Source: Adiantum capillus-veneris (Eukaryota; Streptophyta; Polypodiopsida; Polypodiales; Pteridaceae). From it: a stretch of DNA of 64,000 bases. The stretch covers positions 87,140,087 through 87,204,086 of the forward strand of contig CM043966.1 of assembly GCA_014529385.2 (NCBI GenBank). Reading direction: 5' to 3'. The notes under the pieces are model-generated. The model was not told where the DNA came from. It made no database searches and worked only from the letters and a program-made list of their open reading frames with translations. The position numbers and the translations under genes were made by a program. Positions 49,848-59,369 of the stretch are shown here, piece by piece (the first letter of the stretch is position 1; each line of letters begins with the position of its first letter).

Positions 49848-51925
49848 TCAATTTTTGTTTTTGGATTTAGTTAGAAGAGTGCTTAAATTTTGGCCATTGG
49901 TCCAACATATGATGTGTTGGTCAAGATGAGCAAGGGTGGGGGAGAGACTGCAAGCCGTATGGATAGGCTTACCAATTATTAGGGTAGGGTTTAATCTACG
50001 AGTTTCGGGTGAAAAAGGGAGTTTGAGGATGTTAGGGGCAGGATTTTTTGGAGATGGGGTTTTGGTTAGAACAGTGGTTCGTTCCTTGTAAGTGATCAAA
50101 CCAAAGACCTTGAGGAGAAATATTCTTGGGTAGCCTCTATGGAGGAGCCTTAGGAAGAAGAGGTCTCTTAAATGATAGAATCCATCGGGATTGGTTTCCC
50201 TGATAATATAGCATCTCAGTTTTGTTTTGATAAAGGCTAATTTCTGCTGGAGAGGGTGCCAAGAGCTCCAAGGTATGTATTGGTAAGAGTTGAGAGGCTT
50301 TTGGTAACAATGGGAATCCAAGATACCATACAAGTTGAAGGTATGTCCCTTGTGGAAGTGGACGTCTAGGATGGTAGCTTCAAAAGTGGATATGATGGGT
50401 GAGATCAATATATGTTCTTGTAAAGGGAAGGCGTAAGAAGCGAGAGCTTTGGTAAGAGATTTACGAGTGCCCGTCCAGACTCCGAAGGCGTCATCTATGT
50501 ATCTCTTGTAGTATGCTAGGTTCGGGCTAGAGATAAGGAGAGAGTGGTTTTCTAAGTGGCAGAGAAAAAGGCAAGCATAAACCACTGCGAAATTGGATCC
50601 CATTGCGGTGCCTTTAGTTTGCTTCTATACTTTATCTTTGAAGCAAAGATAATGGTGTGAAAGAATAAGGGTGGCAAGTGAGATGACGAGTTCTGTTTTT
50701 GACGTGTCGAAAAAATTAGTAATGGTGCTTTAGAGGGCTATGAGTCCCTCAGTCATAGGGATGTTGGGGTAGAGGGAGGTCACATCGAAGGTAAAAAGGA
50801 GACAATGGGAGGGGAAGGTCTTGGAGTGGAGATTGATGATGAGGGATAGTGAGTCTTTAAGGTGTTGTTTTTGTGAAAGGAGGACAGGATAAAGTTGGAA
50901 GTGTAGCCATTTGGAAGCATTTTCAAACAAGTATCCACGGTAAGAGCAAATAGGACGGGCTACATGTACGGGTTTATGTAACTTAGGGAGAAAATGGATA
51001 GGACAGGGTTTGAAGGGTTTATGGAGTGGCATGAGGATAAAGGTGGATTCATCTAGGGTGAGGAGAGTGTATTTGAGGGTGATGGAGTGGAGTAAGGAGG
51101 CGAGGTAATTATGAGATGGTGGGGTGAGGGGTTGGTATGTGGAGAGATCCTTGAGTTGTCTTAGGGCTTCTTGTTCATACCATTCCCGTGATAGGATGGT
51201 AAGGCCTAGGTTTTTATCTGCCGGTTTAATGACTATTGTGTTGTCCGTTGAAAGGGTTTTAAGGGCACGCTTGACCAATCTGGGAAATTTTGGCAGTTTT
51301 GTAGTGTGTAAGTGTATCTTTTAGATTTGTGAGGTTAAGGGATGTGATCCCCTCTAGTGTAGGATCTAAAGAGGGGGGTATCCAAAAGGGGTTAGGGGTT
51401 TTGTAAGGGGGGGGTTTGTTGGACGTAAAATATTGAAAAAACCTTTTGAGTTGTAAACTCCTTGCCAAGGAGTCGTGGGCTTTGATAATGAGTTCCACTG
51501 GGGAGTTTGGGGGACGGGGAATGTATTTAAGCCCTAGGTCTAAGTATTTCTTTTCATCGTTAGAGAGGGGACGGGCGGTGAGATTATGCACAAAGTTAGT
51601 ACAAAGGTTATTGACCAAGGTAGATGAAGGGAGCTTACCGAAAATTATGAGTTTGAAGGCATGGGGATTTAAGAGTGGAAGCCAAAATTTATGTCTCTTC
51701 TTTCCTCTATCTGTGGGATGTTTCTTGAAAAGGATGGAGGGGGCTCCGTTGAAAAAGGATAAAGTAGAAGGTGGTGAGGTAGAGACCGAAGGGATAGAGT
51801 GTTGAGTGTTTATCCAAATGTAAGGGAGGAAGGGGGGCTTGCTAAAAATCAAGTGTATCCAAGACTTTGGACAAGAAGGCTCTAATCCCTCCTCCCTTTT
51901 CCTTTTCCCACGTCATTGTAGGCAC
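49848..51925 (-). pseudogene. Penelope-like reverse transcriptase, unit 2
   Basis: The best-preserved RT copy. One frame runs from the ORF1 overlap to 51259 (including IFSKPPFLPYIW and NLTARPLSNDEKKYLDLGLKY). A second frame covers 51278-50730 with IVIKPADKNLGLTI, FLPKLHKP, ARPICSYRGY, FDVTSLYPNIP. The third part, 50603-49848, has RYIDDAFGVWTG and the thumb. The change of frame at 51259-51278 is shared with unit 1. A unit-specific stop lies at 50730. No Met start suits the RT frame before the RT blocks, which fits expression as an ORF1 fusion. Confidence 0.88.
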
Positions 51926-53555
51926 GCTTGAGGTTGTTATCATCGTGGCGACTGGTGTTGTTATTGTTGTTGTTGTTGTTGTTGTCGTTGTCATTGTGAT
52001 TGTTATAGCGGTGGTGATTGGTGTAGTCGTCTTCGTTGCCTTCTTGATAACGATTATTGTGGTTGGAAGGTTTGGTTAGTTTGTTGTACGGGAATGGCTT
52101 AGGTTTTGTTTTAGGATTGTAGGCCGAAGGGATATTTGGTGTAAAGAGGTTATGAATGCGATTGAGGGGGTATTTTGGGTTTGTCATAGGCTTATTAGGA
52201 GAGGAGTAAGGGAAAGGTTTTTTGGAGGGCGGGGAATGGGGAGGAGAGTGGGGTGATTCGTGTTTTTTGAATAGAGTTGAGATTGTGTGGGTCTTGGGGG
52301 TTTTGATATAGGTTTTAGTGGGGGATGAGGGAGGGTGTGTAAGGTGGGAGGGTGACGAGAGAGAGGTTCTAGGGGGGTGAAAGGGACCTTTGGCCGGCGG
52401 GGCATTGTTTTTTTGGTGACTTGGTGAGAGGGGTGTTGGTGGTGAAGGGTGAGGAGGTAGAGGGTTTTATGAGAGGGAGTGATTGGAAATGTTTGCGAAC
52501 TTCAAGTTCTATGAGCTCTTTGATGGTTTTCTCCTTAGGGAGGTGGGTGATAGATTCTTTCATGGTGGCGATGGTACGCTTTCGAGATTTGAAAGCTTCT
52601 TCTTCTTTGGTGGAGGCCAAATGGGAGTTTACTATAAGGGATTGCATTTGAGAGAGGAAGAGTTGGACCGAGGTATCTTTCCATTTGGTTAGGTATTGGA
52701 GCCAATCACTCGTGACTAAATGGGGTAAAGTAATAGAAGAGAGCTTGTTGACAAGGCCGGTGAGGCGGCTTTCTACTTCAAGGTGGTAGTTATCCACTAT
52801 ATTTTGGATGTTTTGCACAAGGAATTTTTGTGCTTGGATGAGGGCAAAGGTGCAATCTAGTTGATATTGGATTGTGAGGGCGGTGAATTTGGCGTTAAGT
52901 AGGGCTTGAGCCTAGGTGTCCTCTAGTTGCAGACGAGGGGGTTTCATGTTAAGGCTATTGGGGTTGGCATTGTTCTTGTGTAGTTCCATTAGGTGTGTGG
53001 TGTAGGAAGAGGCTTTGGCTAGCTTTTTGTGTAGCTTGGTAAACTCTAGAAAGGAGAGATTAATGATATCATAGAACTCCTTGGGTTTTGAAGGAGAGGG
53101 TTTGGGTAAGGCGGGGGGGGGGGGGGGGGTTGGAGCTCTTCGGATGGTGAAGGTTGGTAGAGTGGGGGATTCAAAGTATTAGGTGAAGAGGGTGTGGTTT
53201 TGATGGTGGAGAGGGTGATTTGAAGTTTGGATCGTGTCTTCTTTGGGGGGTTTGAGTATGGTGGGAAGGACTCCATGCCGGGGTTTGGGTCTAGTCGAAC
53301 GGGTGAATCTTCTACCCTAAGATCCGCTTGGTGAGGTTTGGGGGAAAAGTCGAACGAATTCTCTGAAAGTTGCTCGAATTCATCATCCATATATTTGTAA
53401 GGGTTGAGCGTGAGGTGGTCTAGTGATAGCGTATTCTCCATGAAGCATTTATTGTTATTAGGTGGGTCGTTGACCGGCGGGACATTTACATTTACCGGGG
53501 TAGAGGGGTCGTTGAGGTTTGGTGTATCTGTGTTGTTGTTGTGATGTGTATCCAT
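51882..53555 (-). pseudogene. Penelope-like ORF1, unit 2
   Basis: Starts MDTHHNNNTDTPNLN at 53555. A length change in a C run (plus-strand G run at about 53111-53129) shifts the frame after residue 150. The same in-frame TAG as in unit 1 lies near 52913. A 1-nt insertion in a T run near 52410 shifts the C-terminal part. The Asn/Asp-rich tail differs in length from unit 1. Confidence 0.7.
51903..51909 (-). promoter_or_regulatory. Candidate -1 frameshift heptamer, unit 2
   Basis: GGGAAAA in phase G GGA AAA in the ORF1 frame. In this unit the -1 frame stays open across the ORF1 stop and through the first RT segment to 51259, so the overlap geometry is intact. Confidence 0.5.
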
Positions 53556-55151
53556 GATGGGATTTCCGAGGGTGTCGGCGGTTTGAAGTTGTGGCGTGTG
53601 CCTCGGGAGATTATCTTAATCGGATGTAGGGGATAAAAGAGCCTCTTTTTAAAAAAAACTTAAAACATTAAAACCTTAAAACCACGGGTCATTGTCGAAG
53701 GTGAAGAGGCTGCAATGCGTGCACGAGGTATGACCATCTAGAGGCGAACGTCCTATTTTGAAGAAGGCGAGACTTTTGGTTAGTGACGCTATGAGGAGGG
53801 TGATAAACAAAGTATTAAACCGAGGTGGGGAGGGTGAACCCCTTCTTGGAAACTTGAAAGCCTGAAAGCTTAAACACTTCGAGTAAGAGCTTGTAGACTT
53901 GCACAGCTTGAAGGCCTTCGTTGCAGTGGTGATGAAGAGTGTTGTTGCAGAGCGTGTTGCAGAGCAGGGGGTTCGAGGGACTTAACCCATGCAACAAATA
54001 GCGCTGGCGAAAACCATGCAGCAAATAGCGCTGGCGGAAACCCGACAGGTTGCCATGCAGTTATTTTAAGTTGCTTGGAAGCTTGAAAGCCTCGCAGCTG
54101 CGAGTAGCTAGGAGGTTACAGTGTTGACAGCTAGAAAACCTTCGGGTTGCTGAAGCTCTTCGGGTTGATGAAACTCGTGTAGCAACCATGTGTTGCTGAG
54201 TAAGAGCTCGAGGGGATTATCCCGTGTAGCCATTAGAATTGGAGGAACTCAGAGACGTCGCCATGCAGTCAGAGCGTGAAGAGCAGACTAGTGTAGCCTG
54301 GGTGGTTGGCAGTAGCGCAGATCTGGGGAGAGCGAAGCGATCAGGTAAGGAGAGTGTGTAGTGGAGAGGGTGTGAAGTGTAGAGGGTTTGATAGAGATTG
54401 GCGAGCTAATTTGTGAGGTGACGAGAAGAAGGCGATTGGCAAGCTGTTCTGTACGGTGCGGAGGACAAGGCGGAGAGGTAGGATAACGAGAAGACTCGTA
54501 AGGTAAGAAATCCATGTAACTATCGTTTCCTGGGTGTCAAATTGTGGACAAAGAGTGGTACACAGGAGAAATCAAGACTGCAGGGATGGTGATTCCAAAA
54601 ACTTAAAGGGACGTACTTACCCGCTAATGTGAAGTAAAGAGTCTCTTAAGGTTTTGAACGCAAGGGTCATCCTTGAGTACTCGCGACAGCGTTACGACAC
54701 TTAAGGGATATTAAAGTTTGGAAAAATCAAGACTAAGCACATGGAAAGTACTGTCTAAGCTAACCAGGAAGTTGTAGAGAGGGAGCACTTCGAAGGCAAC
54801 ACAAAAGGAAGTTAACTACTCGGATTAACAGAGCGGGAGTTTTTCCAGGATGAAGGGTAAGGGTAAAGGCGACAAAAAAGAAAGCTGACTGTTAGGATTA
54901 TCCGAGCGAAAGTTTCACCGAGCGAAAGTTTCTCAAGGGTGAAGGGCAAGGGTAAGGGTAATCCATTAAAAGGCTAAGAAGAAAACGATGGAAAGGGTTT
55001 CGGGAAGAGTCATAAGTGCGCAACGCTTTTATTTTTTAAAAAAACTTAATTCATAACGATATTTAAGCGTGCGAAGCACTATGTTTTGGAGCAAAAAGGA
55101 GGGGAGGTACGGTGGGGATAGGCTATGGAGAGGTGAGGGTGGGCTATAGTG

Positions 55152-55193
55152 TACCAAACGCGTTTCGCTCCTTGGAGGAGCTCATCAGTGGTA
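55152..55193 (-). ncRNA. Hammerhead ribozyme, unit 3
   Basis: Same core and stems as units 1 and 2 (CUGAUGA at 55188-55182, GAAA, UGGUA/UACCA stem I). Two changes are visible: the stem II loop is UCCAA instead of UCAAA, and one base beyond stem I changes (GGTACC context to TGTACC on the plus strand). Neither touches the core. Confidence 0.87.
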
Positions 55194-55258
55194 GTAGTAG
55201 GGAGGATTATGAATAGGAAAAAAGGGGAGAAGAGGATGCTCTTTATATAAGAGAGAGA

Positions 55259-55740
55259 GGGGGGGGGGGATGTAAGAAGAGGTGTACTTTGCAGGGGCTT
55301 TGAGTTAGTCTACCTAACTTGAGGTAGAGAGTGGTGTAGAGTTTCCCAAGGATAAGTAGTAGGGTATGGAAATTTTAATGGGGGGAATTTTTATAGACTG
55401 TTTACCAAGGGGTCATAGGATGTGTAGAGTTGTAAAGAAATAAAAAGGAGGGGGGGGGGGAGGGGGTGTCGAGTCAAAAATAAGGGGGATGTATCTCTCA
55501 AAAGTGTATCGGTGGAGTGATATTGAGGTTGGTATGGTTAGCAAAAAGTGTTTTGGAGGGGTTAAATTTTAGGGGAACTTTAAATAGCAACAAAGGAGGG
55601 GATAGAAGGTAGGGAGAGTTTTCAGGATCACACAAAAAAGAGTGTTGAATTAGATTCCAAAAGAGTTGGTGATTCAGAACCTGGTGAATAGTGTACAAGA
55701 CTGGGTGTAAGGTGCACATCGGGGGGGGGGGGGGGGGGGG
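55259..55740. repeat. Three poly-G tracts, unit 3
   Basis: About 11 G (55259-55269), 11 G (55450-55460, then A and five G) and 20 G (55721-55740). Shorter than in units 1 and 2 at the first two sites. Confidence 0.9.
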
Positions 55741-56010
55741 TGCTGTGTGATTTGAGAGTATAAAGGAGCAAGGGGGAGTAGTTTGATTCACAAAATGGTG
55801 TTCCAAGAGTACAATTCAAAGGGGAGTAGTGTGATTCAACAAATGGTGTTCCAAGAGTACAATTCAAAGGGACAAAAATTCGGAGTGCAAGGTCAAAAAA
55901 GGAAAGGGGGTTCTGTTGCCGATGAACTTTGTCCTTGGAAAATCAACGTGCAAAACCAGCGATAAGAGTTAGGGTAGGGTATAAAGAGTATCCGTTTTGT
56001 AATTTTAAGT

Positions 56011-56593
56011 TCAATTCTTGTTTTTGGATTTAGTTAGAAGAGTGCTTAAATTTTGGCCATTGGTCCAACATATGATGTGTTGGTCAAGATGAGCAAGGGT
56101 GGGGGAGAGGCTGCAAGCCGTATGGATAGGCTTACCAATTATTAGGGTAGGGTTTAATCTACGAGTTTCGGGTGAAAAAGGGAGTTGGAGGATGTTAGGG
56201 GGAGGATTTTTTGGAGATGGGGTTTTGGTTAGAAGAGTGGTTCGTTCCTTGTAGGTGATCAAACCAAAGACCTTGAGGAGGAAGATTCTTGGGTAGCCTC
56301 TATGGAGGAGCCTTAGGAAGAAGAGGTCTCTTAAACGATAGAATCCATCGGGATTGCTTTCCCTGATAATATAGCGTCTCAGTTCTGTTTTGATAAAGGC
56401 TAATTTTTGGTGGAGAGGGTGCCAAGAGCTCCAAGGTATGTATGGGTAAGAGTTGAGAGGCTTTTGGTAACAATGGGAATCCAAGATACCATACAAGTTG
56501 AAGGTATGTCCCTTGTGGAAGTGGACGTCTAGGATGGTAGCTTCAAAAGTGGATATGATGGGTGAGATCACTATATGTTCTTGTAAAGGGAAA
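56011..56593 (-). pseudogene. Penelope-like RT, C-terminal fragment, unit 3
   Basis: It retains the segment from FPLQEHIVISPIISTF to the NLSTLLTKSKNKN end, with the KPLNSYPYIPWSSWHP and RGYPRIFLLK blocks. The catalytic YIDD part is absent because of truncation. The frame reads on into unrelated sequence beyond 56593. Confidence 0.88.
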
Positions 56594-57150
56594 TGGTTAA
56601 GATCCTCTTTGAGGAAAGGATTAAAACAAATTATCCTCTTCCGAAACGATGGATCCACACAGCTTCCCATTGTCATAAATTGGCCAGAACCCGTCTGACA
56701 AAGGGTAGACGCACGATGTATGATCCTTACACAAAACCTATAATCCTCTCACGCCTTATGAATTGGAGATGAGTACAGAAAGGCGGGATCAACTTGAGCA
56801 GAAGGCCATTTACGGAATTATCCTGAAGGACATTGCTGGCATTGGAACTTCTAAAGCACCAGCACAGAAGAAGGGTAAGAGGAAGCGGGTTTAGTGAAAG
56901 GATACTGGGTAGTTCCATCTCAGAATCAGATGGTGGATTTTTCCAGTGAGGCACTGGAATTTCTTTGGCTGGGCACCCTTGGAATTATGACTATAAGGGT
57001 GTCAAGCACTCAACAAGTATGAAATATGACATAAAGCTAGCTATATCAGAAGAGCTAGCAATTCCAGAGGGGTACTATCATGAGAAACATCGGCCTACTT
57101 AGGAGGAATATAGGCCAACTTATGAGGAACATCGGCCAACTCACCAAATA
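56594..57150 (+). pseudogene. Element X, probable downstream part
   Basis: Plus-strand frames with few stops follow the array: VKILFEERIKTNYPLPKRW (about 56596-56650), then a run to 57150 containing a short repeat (EEYRPTYEEHRPTHQ, about 57090-57140). It is plausibly the same gene as 39846-42656, cut by the array, but the join is inferred only from position and strand. Confidence 0.35.
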
Positions 57151-57157
57151 GACAAAT

Positions 57158-57180
57158 GGGTTTAGGGTTTAGGGTTTGGG
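57158..57180 (+). repeat. Short interstitial telomeric repeat
   Basis: GGG followed by three TTTAGGG-type units, the last one degenerate (TTTGGG). This is the Arabidopsis-type plant telomere motif. It lies about 565 bp beyond the truncated Penelope-like unit. Confidence 0.85.
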
Positions 57181-57526
57181 CCACAACCACAAATCTAGAT
57201 GGGTTCCTCAACAACAATTCAGAATCAAGTGGTGGATTTTTCCAAAAATTTTGGAGGTATACCAAAATTCAAGAAAGGAGGGAAGGATGTAGAAGGCGAA
57301 GACAGTCCCAACAGGTGGGAATTGTCTTCTGGAAAGCCGAACAATGGATCAATCACACGTCAGTAATTACCACGGTAGTTACTACAGTAAATTCTAGAGG
57401 GCTATAAATAGGACCCATTACATTGTAATTGGGCTTCTTGCTTCTTAGTTCTCTTGGCTTTAGCTTTCAAGTATTCCCGAGGTACAATCTCTTCGCCTTT
57501 TACTTCACCCTGTAATTATTGTTGCT
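57181..57526 (+). other. LTR-like sequence interrupted by Copia-C
   Basis: It contains a TATA-like GCTATAAATAGG near 57400 and T-rich TGTAATT sequence up to the Copia-C insertion; the sequence resumes at 61678. It may be the downstream LTR of Element X, but no second copy is visible to prove it. Confidence 0.35.
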
Positions 57527-57531
57527 GTAAT
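57527..57531. repeat. Target-site duplication of Copia-C (left)
   Basis: GTAAT directly before the left LTR, repeated directly after the inverted right LTR at 61673-61677. Confidence 0.88.
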
Positions 57532-57722
57532 TGTTGGGGTATAGGCGCCTGTGCCTTGCCCAGCCGCCCAAAGTCTGGGCGCCCACTGACTTGTATACCT
57601 TATAAATAGCATAAGTGTATAGGGGGTTGCTCACTCTTTTGAGTCTCCCCACCCATATCTGTGTGTCGTGTGTCTCCTTCTCTCGCTCACTCTCCGTTTG
57701 TGGTGCTCTCCGATCCCCTTCA
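57532..57722 (+). repeat. Copia-C left LTR
   Basis: TGTTGGGG...CTTCA, about 191 bp, followed at 57725-57737 by the primer-binding site TGGTATCAGAGCC. By eye it is much more diverged from the two right-hand LTRs than they are from each other, although the neighbouring leader is nearly identical to the inverted leader copy. Confidence 0.88.
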
Positions 57723-57724
57723 AT

Positions 57725-57737
57725 TGGTATCAGAGCC
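57725..57737 (+). other. Copia-C primer-binding site
   Basis: TGGTATCAGAGCC, a perfect match to the site complementary to plant initiator tRNA-Met. Confidence 0.93.
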
Positions 57738-59369
57738 ATGGTGACCGCGGAGAGCACGACGGCTTTGAGAGCTTCGAGGCGATAGCTCGCTCTCTCTCGA
57801 CAGTAGAGAGATTAAGAAAGCAGAAGACTTGCTGTGAGAATGCAATGGGAGCTTGTGAGCTCAGTTGAGAGTGATGTATGCTCTTGTGGAAGCTCAGAAA
57901 GGAGTGTGGAAGATTGCTTGTAAGTGAAAGTGCTGCCCTAAAACTGTGTGCACAGCAGCACCGTTTTCAGATTCGTTTTTCTCCTTGTAGAATACAGATC
58001 CAAGAAATCTGTTTTATTGATTGCCCATCCGTTTCGATGTGGTCTACAACTTTGCACAAGAAACTTTTTGCAAATTCTTCACCGTTTTGCTGATATTCAG
58101 CTCAGACTGACTGTATACAGAAATTCTAGATTTTCTGTTGTCGCATTGTGTGCGAGTTTGATACACTTTTGGAAGCACGGGAGATGCTTGAAATTGAGTG
58201 CATAAATTCTGAGCTAAAGATGCAATTGCAGCTTGTGTAAAGCTTGTGGTTTGAGGGTTTTTTGGTAGACTTGGGCAACGAAGTACGGAGGCGTTTACAC
58301 ACCACCGAGGCGGTCTCTTGAGAGACGCAGTTTTTTGGAGCACACAGGTGGAGCTTCTTTCACTGGTTTTCACAGGATACTTTGGCAGTGGTTTTGTGCT
58401 TGGATTCATGGTCTTTGCGGATGGTTTGCATATGGTTATGGCGCATGGTTGATGCCCATTATACATGCATTTTGGCGAGCACTTTCAAGTGCCGGTGAGC
58501 TCTCTTGAGAGCATTGTTTTCGCATTGATCAAGTTTCCGGATTGCAAATATTTTGGCGCTTGCTTATGCGCGGTCACTCCATTGATGTACGTTGAGTGTG
58601 AATTGCCATTGTATGTGAAAATGTGGAGCCATTTTGGCATTTCTACTCATTGGCATTGAGTAGTGTTATGGTTTATGGTAGAGATTGTACTTGAGTTTTT
58701 TGCTCAGTTTTCAGGGGAAATTCTGTCGGATTTTTCCCAGATTCTTGCCATAGTTTGTGATCGAGTGTTTACTCTCACTTTGACAGGTTTTGTCAGTTTG
58801 GACACAGTTTTGTGTTTTTGTATCCACTCTCGCAAGAGTGAGGAGTTGTGTATCTTTCTTTGCTTGAGATAGTGGTTTGCTCTCGGGCGGGAGAGTCTTG
58901 TGATCTCGAGCATTGTTTGCCATAGTTTGCAGAGCTTATGCATGTATGTTGAGTGTAGTTTGATGCGCATTGATTGCTCATTGTATTGAGATTGCAAGAC
59001 AATGGTTATTTTGTGTTAATAGACATTGTGCGTCAAAACTCTGGCGAAATTTTCCCAGGAGTTTTATGCGTATCATTTATGCGATCTAGGTAGAGATTGC
59101 GGGTTTCACTCAGCATTTGCGTGCGGTGTTCTTTGCAGGTGGGAGACTTGTGCGTGTGTATGCATCGATACCGCATAGTGTGGGCTTGGTGATTAGCTCA
59201 TAGATTGCAGTGTGATACTAGAGCAAGCGAGGCTTGTATTGACATTGCGGGAGCTCTATTTTGGAGTGCATCTCACAGGTTTTACATTGTGTTTCTGGCC
59301 ATATTTGTAGACAGTTTCCAGGTGTTGCTGGTGAGGTGGTTTTGCTTTCTAGTTTGCTACATTGTGCTC

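Larger units (their letters stand above)
48845..55043 (-). mobile_element. Penelope-like unit 2 (full length)
   Basis: 6199 bp between two ACTTAATTCATAA boundaries. Same order of parts as unit 1 with scattered substitutions. It lacks the 1-nt insertion near the RT start and the TGA of unit 1, but has its own stop near 50730 and ORF1 frameshifts. Confidence 0.88.
42657..56593 (-). mobile_element. Head-to-tail array of an endonuclease-less Penelope-like element (2.25 units)
   Basis: Three units in the same orientation: 42657-48844 (6188 bp), 48845-55043 (6199 bp) and 55044-56593 (5'-truncated). On the minus strand each full unit has a leader, ORF1, RT, a C-tract-rich 3' region and a hammerhead ribozyme near the 3' end. 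RT motifs identify the Penelope-like class. No GIY-YIG nuclease is visible before or after the RT, as in the Athena/Coprina groups, which are associated with telomeres in some eukaryotes. Units differ by scattered substitutions and homopolymer lengths. The truncated unit is the 5'-most, as expected if a multimeric RNA was copied from its 3' end and synthesis stopped early. The array interrupts Element X. Confidence 0.85.
55044..56593 (-). mobile_element. Penelope-like unit 3 (5'-truncated)
   Basis: It holds only the 3' region and the last part of RT. Homology to the other units stops after GTAAAGGGAAA at about 56593, inside the segment before FPLQEH, and unrelated sequence follows. It is the most upstream unit in element orientation. 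Confidence 0.88.

Noticed and set aside
42657-56593. Possibility that the 6.2-kb array is a satellite or a segmental gene duplication
   Set aside because: RT motifs, hammerhead positions and 5' truncation fit a retroelement multimer better.
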